From: Streptomyces wedmorensis
Lineage (GTDB): Bacteria; Actinomycetota; Actinomycetes; Streptomycetales; Streptomycetaceae
Assembly (NCBI RefSeq): GCF_000716445.1
Contig: NZ_JNWK01000036.1
Location: forward strand, 1 to 64,000
Direction of reading: 5' to 3'
DNA length: 64,000 nucleotides
Below are positions 16,150 to 25,823 of this stretch, piece after piece. The position numbers and the translations under genes were made by a program. The notes beneath the pieces are model-generated. The model saw nothing but the letters and a program-made list of their open reading frames with translations. It did not search any database and had not been told where the DNA came from. Position 1 is the stretch's first letter, and every line of letters starts with the position of its first letter.

Positions 16150-16331
16150 GCGGGTTCCTCCGGAAAGGGATCGTCAGACCGATTTACCGATAATCCGACT
16201 ATCTGTCACCGACCGACCACGATGAGTGGCGACATACGTGCACCACCCTCCGAAGTCGCCCGTCCGGCGCACATCCGAGCCCGGTTACGGACCCGGGGGC
16301 CGGCCCCCTGCGCCGCCGCCCGCCCGGCGCG

Positions 16332-17762
16332 TCAGATGATTCCGAAGAGGATCCCCGCAGCCAGCACCACCAGCGAGGTCAGCGCGGCCCACTTCACCGT
16401 GAACCTGGTGTGGTCGCCGAACTCCACCTTCGCCATGCCGACCAGCACGTACACCGCGGGCACCAGCGGGCTCGACATGTGCAGCGCCTGGCCGACCAGC
16501 GACGCGCGGGCGATCTCCAGGGGCGAGACGCCGTGGGCCGCGCCCGCCTCGGCGAGGACCGGCACCACGCCGAAGTAGAAGCCGTCGTTCGACATGAAGT
16601 ACGTCAGCGGGATGCTCAGCACGCCGGTCACCAGCCCCATGTGCGGGCCCATGCCCTCGGGGATGGCGCCGACGAGCCAGTCGGCCATGTGCTTGACCAT
16701 GCCCGTGCCGGTGAGGACGCCGGTGAAGACGGCGGCGGCGAAGACCATGCCGGCGACGTTGAGGACGTTGTCGGCGTGCGCGGCGATACGGGCCTTCTGC
16801 TCGGCCATGTTCGGGTAGTTCACGGTGAGCGCGAGGGCCGCACCGAGGAGGAACAGGACCGGGATCGGCAGCAGTTCGAGGATCATCGCCGTCAGCAGTG
16901 CCACGGTCAGCCCGGCGTTGAACCAGTACAGCTTGGGGCGGAGCGTCGCACGGTGGGGGTCGAGCCCCTGGAATCCGTCGGCCGGCGCGGTTCCGGTGCC
17001 GCCGCCGGTGCCGGGACCCGTCGTCTCGCCCTGCCCGCCCGAACCGGTGCCGGTGGCGCCGGTGCCCGTGGAGCCCGTGCCGCCCGTCGCGACCAGTACG
17101 GTCTCGGTCTCCGGCACCAGGGCCTCGTCGAGGGTGAGGTAGCCGATCCGCTTGCGCTCACGGCGGCCGAGGACGTACGCGAGGACGAACACGAAGAGCA
17201 GGCCCATGCCGAGCGCGGGGATCATCGGCACGAAGACGTCGGCGGCGTCGAGCTTCAGCGCGGTGGCGGCGCGGGCCGTCGGGCCGCCCCAGGGCAGGGT
17301 GTTCATGACGCCGTTGGCGGTGGCGGCGACACCGGTCATGACCACCAGGCTCATGCCGAGCCGCTTGTACAGCGGATACATCGCCGAGACGGTGATCATG
17401 AACGTGGTGGAGCCGTCGCCGTCCAGCGAGACGATCGCGGCGAGCACCGCGGTGCCCACGACGATACGGACGGGGTCGGCCTTGCAGAAGCGCAGGATGC
17501 CCCGGACGATCGGGTCGAAGAGGCCGACGTCGATCATGACTCCGAAATAGACGATCGCGAACATCAGCATCGCGGCGGTCGGCGCCAGCTTGCCGACGCC
17601 TTCGATGACGTAGTCGCCGAGCTGGGCCCCCTGCCCGACCGCGACGCAGAAGAGCGCGGGGATCAGCACGAGCGCCGCGATCGGCGACATCTTCTTCATC
17701 ATGATCAGGACCAGGAAGGTCGCGATCATGGCGAAACCGAGGACGGTCAGCATGGAGGACAC
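16332..17762 (-). CDS. CitMHS-family citrate-metal:proton symporter
   Basis: 476 residues with about 12 hydrophobic helices. Family features include SLDGDGSTTFMITVSAMYPLYKRLG, LPWGGPTARAATAL and SNDGFYFGVVPVLAEAG. CitMHS proteins import citrate complexed with a divalent metal; SNDGFYFG is close to the region linked to substrate binding. A central cytoplasmic loop carries a long Gly/Thr/Ser-rich insert (about residues 228-262). GTG start at 17762; an ATG three codons later is the alternative. It stands alone, without the two-component genes often found beside it. Confidence 0.9.
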   Translation of the reverse strand: MSSMLTVLGFAMIATFLVLIMMKKMSPIAALVLIPALFCVAVGQGAQLGDYVIEGVGKLAPTAAMLMFAIVYFGVMIDVGLFDPIVRGILRFCKADPVRIVVGTAVLAAIVSLDGDGSTTFMITVSAMYPLYKRLGMSLVVMTGVAATANGVMNTLPWGGPTARAATALKLDAADVFVPMIPALGMGLLFVFVLAYVLGRRERKRIGYLTLDEALVPETETVLVATGGTGSTGTGATGTGSGGQGETTGPGTGGGTGTAPADGFQGLDPHRATLRPKLYWFNAGLTVALLTAMILELLPIPVLFLLGAALALTVNYPNMAEQKARIAAHADNVLNVAGMVFAAAVFTGVLTGTGMVKHMADWLVGAIPEGMGPHMGLVTGVLSIPLTYFMSNDGFYFGVVPVLAEAGAAHGVSPLEIARASLVGQALHMSSPLVPAVYVLVGMAKVEFGDHTRFTVKWAALTSLVVLAAGILFGII

Positions 17763-17904
17763 CTCACGTTCACCCTTGAACTCCCGCCGAGCGGCGGCGG
17801 TCCGGATGACGGTAGGTGTCCTCTTCAGCCGTTAACAAGACGTTGACGCGTGAGCAATACGAGCAAAACCCCAGGTCACGGCAGGGGTCACGGCCGGGGT
17901 ACCG

Positions 17905-18100
17905 ACGGGGCGCCCGGTCGGGGTCACGGCAGGGCGCTCGGTCGGGGTCACGGCAGGGCGCCCGGTCGGGGTCACGGCAGGGCGCCCGGTCGGGGTCACG
18001 GCAGGGCGCCCGGTCGGGGTCACGGCAGGGCGCTCGGTCGGGGTCACGGCAGGGCGCTCGGTCGGGGTCACAGCGGGGCGCCCGGTCGGGGTCACAGCAG
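17905..18100. repeat. 24-bp tandem array at the 3' end of the molybdopterin oxidoreductase gene
   Basis: GGGTCAC recurs at exactly 24-bp spacing at 17921, 17945, 17969, 17993, 18017, 18041, 18065 and 18089. The unit on the coding strand is CCCCGACCGGGCGCCCTGCC plus GTGA, with mostly one-base variants. The array begins inside the gene: its last codons and TGA form the first, degenerate unit, and every later unit keeps the TGA. Two weaker copies precede it at 17885 and 17897. The gap from the citrate transporter start to this array holds no gene. Confidence 0.92.
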
Positions 18101-20293
18101 GGGTGTCACCTCGACGGGGAATCCGTTCAGGACGGCGGTGCCGGAGAGGGGGTCGATCCGGGAGCCGTCGAGCAGCTGGTTGACGTTGACGCCGGGGCGG
18201 GCGGACGCCACGGAGAGCCGGGTGCCGGGCCGGTCGTGGCCCCAGCCGTGCGGAAGGCTCACCGCCCCGGGCCGCACCCCGTCGGTGACTTCCACCGGCA
18301 CCTCGAGCTCTCCGCCCTCTCCCTTGACCCGGGCGAGCCCGCCGTCGGTGAGCCGCAGCCGCTCCGCGTCCGACGGATGCACCTGGAGGGTGCAGCGGTT
18401 CGATCCCCCGCCGAGCGCGGGGGTGTTGTGCAGCCAGCTGTTGTTCGAGCGCAGGTGCCGCCGTCCGACGAGGTGGAGCGTGCCCGGCTCCGGTACGGCG
18501 TGGAGCGCGGCCCGCAGCCGGGGCAGGTCGGCGGCGAGGGGCGCGGGGAGGAGCTCGATCCGTCCGCTGCGGGTCTTGAGGAGCTGCGGGATCCGGGGCT
18601 TCAGCGGTCCGAGGTCGATGCCGTGCGGGTGGGCCTTCAGTTCGTCGAGGGTGAGCCCGTACGGGCCGAGGCGCAGCATCAGGTCGAGCCGCCGTTCGGG
18701 CCCGGTGTCGCCGGAGAGCCCGGCCGCGAACTCCTTCGGGTCGGCGCCGTAGGCGGGCGAGTGCTCCTGGGTGACGGCCTTGGCGAGCGTCATGTCGATC
18801 GCCAGCTCGTCGACGGCGGACGGCGGGGCCCCGTCCGGCCCGGACACGGCGAGGATCAGCCGGGCGTGGATCTCGCATTCGTCCATGCGGTCCGCTTCGA
18901 GGGGGACGGCGGCCGGGGTGTAGCGGGCCTGGTCGCGGACGGCGAAGCCGTTGAAGGCGAAGTCGAAGTGGGCGCTCCGCGAGGGCGGCGGCGGGGGCAG
19001 CAGGACGTCGGCGTGGCGGGTGGTCTCGTTGAGGTAGGGGTCGACGGCGATCATGAGGTCGAGGGAGCCGAGGGCCGCGTCGAGGCGGTCCCCGTCGGGC
19101 GCGGAGAGGACGGGGTTGGCTGCGACGGTGATCACCGCCCTGATCCGGCCCTCCCCCGGCGTCTCGATCTCCTCGGCGAGCGCGACCAGCGGCAGTTCGC
19201 CCTTGACCTCGGGGTGGTGCGAGACCCTGCTGTGCCGGCGGCCGAGGGCGAACCCCTTCCCCGGTCCTGCGGGGCGCGGGGCGGGCGCGGTGGCGGAGAG
19301 CGGGAAGAGGGCGCCGCCGGGCCGGTCGAGGTTGCCGGTGAGGATGTTGAGGACGTCGACGAGCCAGTTGCCGAGGGTGCCGTACGCCACGGTGGAGCTG
19401 CCCATCCGCCCGTACACGGCTGCCGTGGGGGCGGCGGCGAGTTCGCGGGCGAGCGTACGGATCGTGGCGGCGTCCACGTCGCAGGCGGCGGCGACCGCCT
19501 CGGGGCTGAACTCCCCCACCGCGGACCGCACCTCCTCCACCCCCTCGACGTGGGCGGCGAGCGGGCCGAGGTCGGTGAGGCCCTCCTCGAAGAGGGTGTG
19601 GACGAGGGCGGCGAGGAGGAGTGCGTCGGCGCCCGGGCGGATCGAGACGTGTCGGTCGGCGAGGCGGGCGGTCCGGGTGCGCCGGGGGTCGACGACGGTG
19701 AGGGTGCCGCCGCGCCGGCGCAGTGCCTTGAGCCTGCCGGGGAAGTCGGGGGCGGTGCACAGACTTCCGTTGGAGTCCAGCGGGTTGGCCCCGAGGATCA
19801 GCAGGTGGTCGGTGCGGTCCAGGTCCGGCACGGGTACGGCGAAGGGGTCCCCGAAGAGCAGGCCGCTGGAGACGTGCTTGGGCATCTGGTCGAGCGTCGA
19901 CGCGGTGAAGAGGTTCCGCGTCCGCACCGCGCCGATCAGCAGGGGCGGGTAGAGGGCGCCGGCCATCGTGTGCACGTTGGGGTTGCCCAGGACGATACCC
20001 ACCGCGTCCGGCCCGTACTCCTCGATCAGCGGCCGGATTCGGGAGGCGATCACGTCGAACGCCTCTTCCCAGGTGGCCTCCTGGAGCCTCCCGTCCTTCC
20101 TGACCAGCGGTCCGCGCAACCGGTCCGGGTCCGCGTCGACCTCGGGGAACGCGGCGCCCTTCGGGCAGATGAACCCCTCGCTGAGGACGTCGTCGCGGTC
20201 ACCCCGCGCCCCCGTCACCCGGGTCCCGTCGATCGTGAGGGTCAGTCCGCAGGTCGCTTCGCAGAGGGGACAGATGCGCAGGGCGGTGGACAT
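18092..20293 (-). CDS. Molybdopterin-dependent oxidoreductase (FdhF/BisC-like)
   Basis: 733 residues from ATG 20293 (GGGAGAAG ribosome site). The N-terminal [4Fe-4S] motif is CPLCEATC then FICPKG, as in assimilatory nitrate reductases and formate dehydrogenases. Bis-MGD binding features follow (GIVLGNPNVHT, ILGANPLDSNGS, VVDPRRTRTA), and the C-terminal molydopterin-binding beta-barrel includes LVGRRHLRSNNSWLHN. No signal peptide, so it is cytoplasmic. No partner subunit or cofactor gene adjoins it. Substrate unknown. A palindrome at 20333 lies just upstream. Confidence 0.88.
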   Translation of the reverse strand: MSTALRICPLCEATCGLTLTIDGTRVTGARGDRDDVLSEGFICPKGAAFPEVDADPDRLRGPLVRKDGRLQEATWEEAFDVIASRIRPLIEEYGPDAVGIVLGNPNVHTMAGALYPPLLIGAVRTRNLFTASTLDQMPKHVSSGLLFGDPFAVPVPDLDRTDHLLILGANPLDSNGSLCTAPDFPGRLKALRRRGGTLTVVDPRRTRTARLADRHVSIRPGADALLLAALVHTLFEEGLTDLGPLAAHVEGVEEVRSAVGEFSPEAVAAACDVDAATIRTLARELAAAPTAAVYGRMGSSTVAYGTLGNWLVDVLNILTGNLDRPGGALFPLSATAPAPRPAGPGKGFALGRRHSRVSHHPEVKGELPLVALAEEIETPGEGRIRAVITVAANPVLSAPDGDRLDAALGSLDLMIAVDPYLNETTRHADVLLPPPPPSRSAHFDFAFNGFAVRDQARYTPAAVPLEADRMDECEIHARLILAVSGPDGAPPSAVDELAIDMTLAKAVTQEHSPAYGADPKEFAAGLSGDTGPERRLDLMLRLGPYGLTLDELKAHPHGIDLGPLKPRIPQLLKTRSGRIELLPAPLAADLPRLRAALHAVPEPGTLHLVGRRHLRSNNSWLHNTPALGGGSNRCTLQVHPSDAERLRLTDGGLARVKGEGGELEVPVEVTDGVRPGAVSLPHGWGHDRPGTRLSVASARPGVNVNQLLDGSRIDPLSGTAVLNGFPVEVTPLL

Positions 20294-20332
20294 GGCTTCT
20301 CCCTGGGGCGGCGTCGAGTGGCGCCGAGCATA

Positions 20333-20344
20333 CCGACCGGTTGG
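20333..20344. promoter_or_regulatory. Quasi-palindrome upstream of the molybdopterin oxidoreductase
   Basis: CCGACCGGTTGG, with one mismatched pair around the perfect centre ACCGGT, 40 bp before the start. Similar sites are typical TetR-family operators; the TetR gene at 20584 is the nearest candidate. Only one copy was seen. Confidence 0.35.
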
Positions 20345-20376
20345 GACGCACGGGAGGGGGTGCGGGGCCCTTCGCA

Positions 20377-20572
20377 CGGGACGGCTCGGCGAGGGTGTGC
20401 CGGACCGCTCGCGCGGAACGGCTTGGCGAGGGCTGGTCCTCTTGCGCGGGACCGCTCGGTGAGGTGTGCCGGACCTCTCGCGCGGAACGGCTTGGCGAGG
20501 GGTACGGACGCCTCGCCAAGCCGCGTCGGCGAGGGTTACGGGGGCCGCTCGCACGGGACGGCTTCGCGAGGA
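20377..20572. repeat. Degenerate repeat cluster (GCGCGGAACGGCTTGGCGAGG type)
   Basis: Two 38-bp near-identical copies start at 20395 and 20464. Shorter copies of CGCACGGGACGGCTCGGCGAGG type lie at about 20375, 20445 and 20550, and one copy is inverted at 20509-20525. No gene is supported in this 290-bp stretch between the TetR stop and the oxidoreductase start. Confidence 0.75.
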
Positions 20573-20583
20573 TCCCCGTACCC

Positions 20584-21327
20584 CTATGACGACAGCGAGG
20601 GCGCCAGATACGCGTGGAGGAGGTGGCGAGTCTCGTCGACGAGCGCCGGGTCGCCCGCGGGATCGGCGCGGAAGGCGAGGCGGACGAGGGCGTCGGCGGT
20701 CTCGACGCCGACGAGCACCTTCCGTCGCAGGTCGTCGTCGACGGTGCGGCCGAGATGGGTGGCGAGGAGCGCGCAGATCCGGTCGACGACGAGGCGGTTG
20801 GGATCCTCGGCGAGCCCCTCGATCCCGTCCTCGCCGGATCCTCCGGCGCCGGCCTCTTCAGCGCCTCCGGCCGCTTCGCCGGCAGACTCCCCGGAGCCGA
20901 CCGGACCCTCGGCGGAGGTCTCGCCGGGCGCGGCGGCGGGCACGCCGAAGTCGACGAGTGCGAAACCGGGGACGGTCCGCTTCATCGCGATGAACTCGTC
21001 GAGGACGCCGTCGATCGCACCGTGGGCGTCGAGCAGGGACGTCGCCGCGAAGCGGGTGGAGATCCGCTCGGCGTACTCGTCGAGGTTGCGGTGGGCCAGG
21101 GCGGCGACCATCGCCCGCTTGTTGCCGAAGAAGCGGTAGACGGAGCCGATGGGGACCCCGGCGCGGGCGGCGACGGCGCGGGTGCTCAGCTGCTCGTACC
21201 CGGTCTCGTCGAGGAGTGCGGCGCAGGCGTCGAGGATCCGGGCGAGCCGCTCGGCGCTGCGCTGCTGCACCGGGGTGCGACGGAGCACCGGGGGTGTCTG
21301 GGGGCTGGTCTGGGGCACGGGGACCAT
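20584..21327 (-). CDS. TetR-family regulator with an acidic Gly/Ala insert
   Basis: 247 residues, ATG 21327 with GGAG upstream. The helix-turn-helix is STRAVAARAGVPIGSVYRFFGNKRAMV. About residues 130-170 form a low-complexity Gly/Glu/Ala insert (SAEGPVGSGESAGEAAGGAEE) within the ligand domain, which is otherwise typical. It starts 37 bp after the stop of the membrane-protein gene on the same strand, so it is probably the last cistron of the beta-helix operon. Confidence 0.83.
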   Translation of the reverse strand: MVPVPQTSPQTPPVLRRTPVQQRSAERLARILDACAALLDETGYEQLSTRAVAARAGVPIGSVYRFFGNKRAMVAALAHRNLDEYAERISTRFAATSLLDAHGAIDGVLDEFIAMKRTVPGFALVDFGVPAAAPGETSAEGPVGSGESAGEAAGGAEEAGAGGSGEDGIEGLAEDPNRLVVDRICALLATHLGRTVDDDLRRKVLVGVETADALVRLAFRADPAGDPALVDETRHLLHAYLAPSLSS

Positions 21328-21364
21328 GATGCCGCTCCGGTCGGGTGTCGGGCGAAGCCGGGCC

Positions 21365-22681
21365 TCAGGCGATGAGCAGCCCGATGCCGCCGAGGGTGTA
21401 CGCGATCATCAGCGCGAACAGGGGGAGTTGGCCGGCGACCGCCCGGTCGGGCGGGAAGAGCCGTACGGACCGGTCGTGGGCGGCGACGACGCCGAGGACG
21501 TGCCCGGTGACGATCGCGGCGACCTGGAGGGTCGCGAGGCCGCCCGGGCCCAGGGGTGGGGCGGGTGCGAGGGCGTTGTCAGTGCCCGCTGCCATGATGA
21601 CCGTACGTGGCCCTTCGGTGACGAAGAGCGAGAAGTAGTGGGCGACGAGGTACCCGAGGGCGATGGGCAGGAGCGAGTGGGCGAAGGAGGTGAGCGGAGT
21701 GGTGAGTTCGCGGTTCGTCAGACGCAGGGCTCCCGCGCAGAGGCCGTAGCAGGCGGCGGCGAGGGCGACGGCGGCGAGGAGGCCGAGCGTGGCGGTGGCG
21801 GTGGGGCCGAGGGGCGAGGTCTGGAGGGTGGTGATCCAGCGGGGGTTGTCGGAGAGGCCGTCGTAGGCGGTGGAGCCGAGGAGGACGCAGACGGTGGCGA
21901 CCAGACCGGGGGTCTGGGGTGTGGAGTCGAGGCTGTCGAAGGGGGAGCGCAGGACGAGCCGGCCGTCGGCGCGGCGGCCGAGCGGTGAGAGCCGGGCGAG
22001 GAGGGAGGAGTAGACCTCGAAGGGGTCGGCGTGGGCGAACCACCGGTCGCCGTGGCGGGCGGCTCCGACGAGCTGGACGGCGGTGTGGACGGCGAGGGCG
22101 GTCAGGAGGGTGGTGGTGGAGGCGTTGTCGGGCGCGACGAGTTCGAGCCAGGTGAAGAGGAGGAGCCCGACGGCGGCGGGGCGGATGCCGAGTGCGGCGG
22201 GCAGCGGACGGGGGTGCCGGGGCGGGCGGAGGGCGTGGACGGCACGCAGGGGGTTGAGGAGGCGCCAGACGGGGCCGAGGAGAAGGGAGGCGGGGACGAG
22301 ACCGACCCAGAGGAGCACGTAGAGCGCGCCGGGCGCGGGGTTGCGGTCCGGGTCGTCGGGGCCGAGGAGGAGATGGAGGACGAACAGCAGGGCGGCTGCG
22401 GCGCCGAGGAGACGGAGGGCCGCGCGGGTGGCCGGCGCGTCGGCCACCCGCTGGAGAGGTGCGGGGAGCGGGTGCCCGGCCAGGTCTCCGCGGAACCGGG
22501 AGGAGGACCAGAGGAGGCCGAGGGCCAGGAAGGAGACGAGGAGTGCGGTGAAGGCGCCGGCGTAGGCGTAGAAGGGCGAGAGGGGGAGGTCGTGCCGGGA
22601 GCCCACGCCGTGGGCGAGCGGGAGTCCGAGCGACTCGGCGTGGGCGTGGGCGGCGGCGACGGGGAGGGGGAAGGCGGTCAC
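21365..22681 (-). CDS. Polytopic membrane protein with His-rich N-terminus
   Basis: 438 residues with about 11 hydrophobic helices. The exported-looking N-terminus is His-rich (AAAHAHAESLGLPLAHGVGSRHDLPLSPF). The AHG...R.DLP motif and layout are shared with bacterial membrane proteins often annotated as fenitrothion hydrolase, a label unlikely to be their natural role. The GTG start overlaps the TGA of the lipoprotein gene by 4 bp, so the two are translationally coupled. With a cupredoxin-like lipoprotein and a NosD-like beta-helix protein upstream, handling of copper or another metal is a reasonable guess, not shown. Confidence 0.7.
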   Translation of the reverse strand: MTAFPLPVAAAHAHAESLGLPLAHGVGSRHDLPLSPFYAYAGAFTALLVSFLALGLLWSSSRFRGDLAGHPLPAPLQRVADAPATRAALRLLGAAAALLFVLHLLLGPDDPDRNPAPGALYVLLWVGLVPASLLLGPVWRLLNPLRAVHALRPPRHPRPLPAALGIRPAAVGLLLFTWLELVAPDNASTTTLLTALAVHTAVQLVGAARHGDRWFAHADPFEVYSSLLARLSPLGRRADGRLVLRSPFDSLDSTPQTPGLVATVCVLLGSTAYDGLSDNPRWITTLQTSPLGPTATATLGLLAAVALAAACYGLCAGALRLTNRELTTPLTSFAHSLLPIALGYLVAHYFSLFVTEGPRTVIMAAGTDNALAPAPPLGPGGLATLQVAAIVTGHVLGVVAAHDRSVRLFPPDRAVAGQLPLFALMIAYTLGGIGLLIA

Positions 22682-23556
22682 CGGACGACGAGTTGGGTCA
22701 GCACGAGTCCGGACTCGTGTGTCTCGACCTCGAAGAGACCGGTGCGGTCGGCGAGGAGGGTGAGGGTCGCGGGGGTGCCGGGCGAGAGGCGGAGTTCGCG
22801 GTCGTAGCCGTGCACGTGGACGGTGTCGGCACGGTCAGCGGTGACACGGAGGGTGAGGCGTTCGCCCTTCTTCAACTCGATGCGGGAGAGGGGTGGTTCG
22901 ACGGTCTTCCCGGTGATGGTGAGGGTGACCGTCCGGCCGGCGTCGGCCGGTGGTGGGCTCGTCGGTACCGGGGCGACGGAGGCACCGGGCGTGGCGGGCG
23001 TGGCGGGGGCGCCGGGGGTTGCGGAGGCGCCGGGAGCGGGGGATGTGGCGGGGGTGCCGGGGGTGCCGTCCAGGCGCACGGTGGTCTGGACGGGGCTTCC
23101 GGAGACGGCCCAGACCGTGTGGTCGTCCGCGTGGAGCCGGACGGTCAGGGTGTGGGCGCCGGGAGGCACGTACCCCCAAGGGCCGTACATGCGGGCGGTC
23201 TCCCGGCCGTCGACGAGGAGGCGGGCGTGCCCCCGGCCCGGGAGGGCCGCGCCGCCGGTGCTCTCGGGGGTGAAGCGGAACCTCTCCACGGCGAGGTGGA
23301 CGTTCCAGCCGCCCTCCGGGTCGGGGCGCGCTTCGGCCCTGACGGTGGGGGCGTCCGCCGCGGGGAGCTCCCTGAGCCGGTGGCCCGTCTCGTCCCGGGC
23401 CGGGAGCAGCGTGCCACTGCTCCCGGTGGCCTCCTGGTGAGTGGTGCCCGGCTTGTGGTGGGTGGTGGCCCGGCCGCCGCAGCCCGTGAGGGTCAGCGCG
23501 GCGGCCAGGACGACCGTGAGCGAAAGGAGGGGCGTCACCCCAGGCGGCCGCGTCAC
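22678..23556 (-). CDS. Lipoprotein with C-terminal cupredoxin-like domain
   Basis: 292 residues from a GTG that overlaps the previous stop by 4 bp. The signal ends in lipobox LTGC. A beta-rich first domain (about residues 70-165) is followed by a Pro/Ala/Thr/Gly linker ([16 protein letters not shown]). The last 90 residues resemble cupredoxins ([34 protein letters not shown], ending [16 protein letters not shown]). Two His (VHVHGYD) and a late His (ETHESG) could bind metal, but a canonical blue-copper Cys is missing. The start is fixed by the coupling. Confidence 0.72.
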   Translation of the reverse strand: MTRPPGVTPLLSLTVVLAAALTLTGCGGRATTHHKPGTTHQEATGSSGTLLPARDETGHRLRELPAADAPTVRAEARPDPEGGWNVHLAVERFRFTPESTGGAALPGRGHARLLVDGRETARMYGPWGYVPPGAHTLTVRLHADDHTVWAVSGSPVQTTVRLDGTPGTPATSPAPGASATPGAPATPATPGASVAPVPTSPPPADAGRTVTLTITGKTVEPPLSRIELKKGERLTLRVTADRADTVHVHGYDRELRLSPGTPATLTLLADRTGLFEVETHESGLVLTQLVVR

Positions 23557-25634
23557 GCCGTACCGCCCGCGGGTCGGTCGACGGTGGGCTGGTCCGTGGG
23601 GTGGCCGGGGGCGGACTGGTCCGAGGGGCGAGGTGGGCGGGCGCCGGAGGCTATGACGGCCCAGAGGACCCAGACGACGCCGAGGAGGAGGCGGAACCAG
23701 GCGGGGCTGAGGGGGATGCCGGGCACCATGAGGACGGCCTTGTCGAAGGCGTCGAGGAGGGTGACGGCGCCGAGGGTCAGGGTGGCCCAGGCGAGGACGG
23801 GGCGGGTGGGCCGCAGGGCGAGGCCGATGAGGGTCCACCAGACCCCGGTGAGCAGCAGCGCGAGGGCCGGCAGGGCGGTCGGGGTGAGGGCGAGGGTCGA
23901 GCCGGCGACGTCGAGGGCCAGGCCCGCGAGGCCGATGAGGGTGGCCACGCCCGCGAGCCGGTTGCCGCGGAGCCGGCGCCACCACAGGGCGCAGCCGGCG
24001 AGGGCGAGGAGGAGCGCGCCGCCGAGGGCGAGCTGGGTCTCGACGCGCTGGAGGCCGCGGGCGCCGTACCAGTCGCAGCCGGCCGGGAGGCGGCGCGCTT
24101 GGACGTTGTAGTCGGCGCAGACGAGGAGCTGGGCGAGTTTGACGGGTTCGCCGATGAGCCGGTCGGTGTTGCCGGAGACGTCGCCGCGGCGGGTTCCGCA
24201 GCCGGGGAGGGCGCCGGGGGTGGTGGCACCGGCGTCGGACTGCCAGCAGTTTCCGCTGCCCTGGCCGTCCCACCAGACCTCGGTGCGGTTGGGGTGGGCG
24301 TTGCCGGCCTTGTCGACGCCGAGGTGGTTGCCGGCGTAGCGGTTGTGGTGGGAGGTGTCGGTCTGCTTGCCCCAGGCGGACTCGCCGCGGATGAAGGCGG
24401 GGACGGCGCTGAGGAAGAACGCGGCGCGCTGGTGGCCGTAGATCCAGTTGTCCTCGTAGAGGTTCCAGTTGCCGCCGGCGGTGATGATGCCGGTGCCGGG
24501 CGGCATGGAGATCTGGGGGCAGACGACGCCCTGTTCGTAGCCGCGGTCGACGGGCGGCTTGGCGCAGGTGCCGTCGGCGACGTGCGGGTAGTAGTTCTGG
24601 TTGTTGTCGTGGATCAGGTTGCGTTCGAAGCGGGCGTGGTTCTGGGGCAGTCCGGGGTGGCCGGGGAAGGCGGAGTCCATGGAGGCGCCGCCCATGTTGT
24701 GGTCGAGCTCGTTGTCGTGGACCCAGACGGAGTCGCCGGCGGTGCCGGAGTAGCCGACCATGTTGTGGTGGCTGCGGCAGCCGGTGATCTCGATGGCGTA
24801 GCGGGGGACGTCGTAGCCGTAGCCGTCGTTGATGTTCGAGGCCGAGCCGGGGTAGATGCCGGAGTCGCCGTTCCCGTAGGACTCGCAGTTCTTGTAGAGG
24901 CCGTGGTCGGAGGCGAAGGTGAGGAAGCCGTACTCGTCGTTCCAGCGGGTGAGGACGTCGTCGATGACGAAGCCGTCGGCGGCGAGGACGTACAGCGAGT
25001 TGAAGGTGGTGCGCTGGGCGGTGAAGTTGCGGAAGTAGATGCCGTCGGAGCCGTCCGCCCTGAGGGCGTTGAGCTTCTGGTACTTGGCGTCGATGACGAC
25101 GTCGAGGCGGGAGGCGCCGGTGCCTTCGATCTGGAGGTTCTTCTTGCCGAGGATGGCGACGAGGTTCTGGTTGTGGGGGCAGCTCAGCTGCTGCTCGTAG
25201 CTGAGGATCTGGTAGCCGAGCGAGGACTTGGGGGCCTTGAGCCTGGCGCACTCTCCGGTGGGCTGCGGCAGGGAGGGCTCCTCCTCGTACAGGCCGGGGA
25301 GGATCGCGATGGTCATTCCCGGCCTGTCGACGGCGTCGACGGCCTGCTGGAGGTGGCGGTATCCGCCGCGCGCGCAGCGTTCGTGGAGGGCGAGGTTGCG
25401 GGTCTTGAGGGCGGCGGGGAAGCCTGCGACGCGGCGCTCGAAGTCGGCGCGGTCGGTCTTGCAGACGAGGAGGTCGGGTTCGCCCGTGCGGAGCTTCGGC
25501 ACGCTGCCGGAGCCGTCGGGCAGGGTGACGGGCCGCTCCTCGTGGGCCTGGGCCCCGGGTGCGGTGAGCAGGGCCGCGGCGAGCGCCGCGAGCACGACCG
25601 AGAGCGCGAGGACGAGTCTTCGGGTCCAGGACAT
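23553..25634 (-). CDS. Secreted right-handed beta-helix protein with C-terminal membrane domain
   Basis: 693 residues. Signal peptide ends around AQAHEER. A long parallel beta-helix (about residues 90-460) follows, rich in Asn ladders and motifs such as YRNFTAQ..., [27 protein letters not shown] and [10 protein letters not shown]. Three to five transmembrane helices (about 520-670) and a short tail end the protein. The fold is like NosD/CASH or pectate-lyase helices, but helix plus membrane domain is unusual. ATG at 25634 is preceded by TACTCT and 7 bases, so the mRNA may be leaderless. First gene of the coupled operon. Confidence 0.78.
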   Translation of the reverse strand: MSWTRRLVLALSVVLAALAAALLTAPGAQAHEERPVTLPDGSGSVPKLRTGEPDLLVCKTDRADFERRVAGFPAALKTRNLALHERCARGGYRHLQQAVDAVDRPGMTIAILPGLYEEEPSLPQPTGECARLKAPKSSLGYQILSYEQQLSCPHNQNLVAILGKKNLQIEGTGASRLDVVIDAKYQKLNALRADGSDGIYFRNFTAQRTTFNSLYVLAADGFVIDDVLTRWNDEYGFLTFASDHGLYKNCESYGNGDSGIYPGSASNINDGYGYDVPRYAIEITGCRSHHNMVGYSGTAGDSVWVHDNELDHNMGGASMDSAFPGHPGLPQNHARFERNLIHDNNQNYYPHVADGTCAKPPVDRGYEQGVVCPQISMPPGTGIITAGGNWNLYEDNWIYGHQRAAFFLSAVPAFIRGESAWGKQTDTSHHNRYAGNHLGVDKAGNAHPNRTEVWWDGQGSGNCWQSDAGATTPGALPGCGTRRGDVSGNTDRLIGEPVKLAQLLVCADYNVQARRLPAGCDWYGARGLQRVETQLALGGALLLALAGCALWWRRLRGNRLAGVATLIGLAGLALDVAGSTLALTPTALPALALLLTGVWWTLIGLALRPTRPVLAWATLTLGAVTLLDAFDKAVLMVPGIPLSPAWFRLLLGVVWVLWAVIASGARPPRPSDQSAPGHPTDQPTVDRPAGGTA

Positions 25635-25755
25635 GCGCGTGAGAGTAGAGCATTGTTCATCTTTTCTGACCCCCTCGTGCACGGACTCGTGCCGGGCACC
25701 GCGAAAGCGGGGAGGGATCATGCCGGGGCCCGTGCCCCGTTGACGGGAGGCGCGC

Positions 25756-25783
25756 GGAATCCTACGGTCATCCATAGGATTCC
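25756..25783. promoter_or_regulatory. Inverted repeat upstream of hmgA
   Basis: GGAATCCTA-N10-TAGGATTCC, a perfect 9-bp dyad 41 bp before the hmgA start. Half-site spacing suits a dimeric regulator. The GntR/HutC protein encoded just downstream of hmgA is one candidate. Confidence 0.7.
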
Positions 25784-25823
25784 CTTGCGGCCTCGGAACA
25801 GGGGCTCAGGACAGGAGCGGGCG

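Noticed and set aside
17905..18100. Possible CRISPR array
   Set aside because: Units are 24 bp head to tail without unique spacers, and no cas gene is near. It is a simple tandem repeat.
22678..25653. 991-codon reading frame spanning the beta-helix gene
   Set aside because: Only its last 292 codons, starting at the GTG that overlaps the beta-helix stop, are a real protein (lipobox and cupredoxin-like domain). The rest is a shadow of the beta-helix gene.
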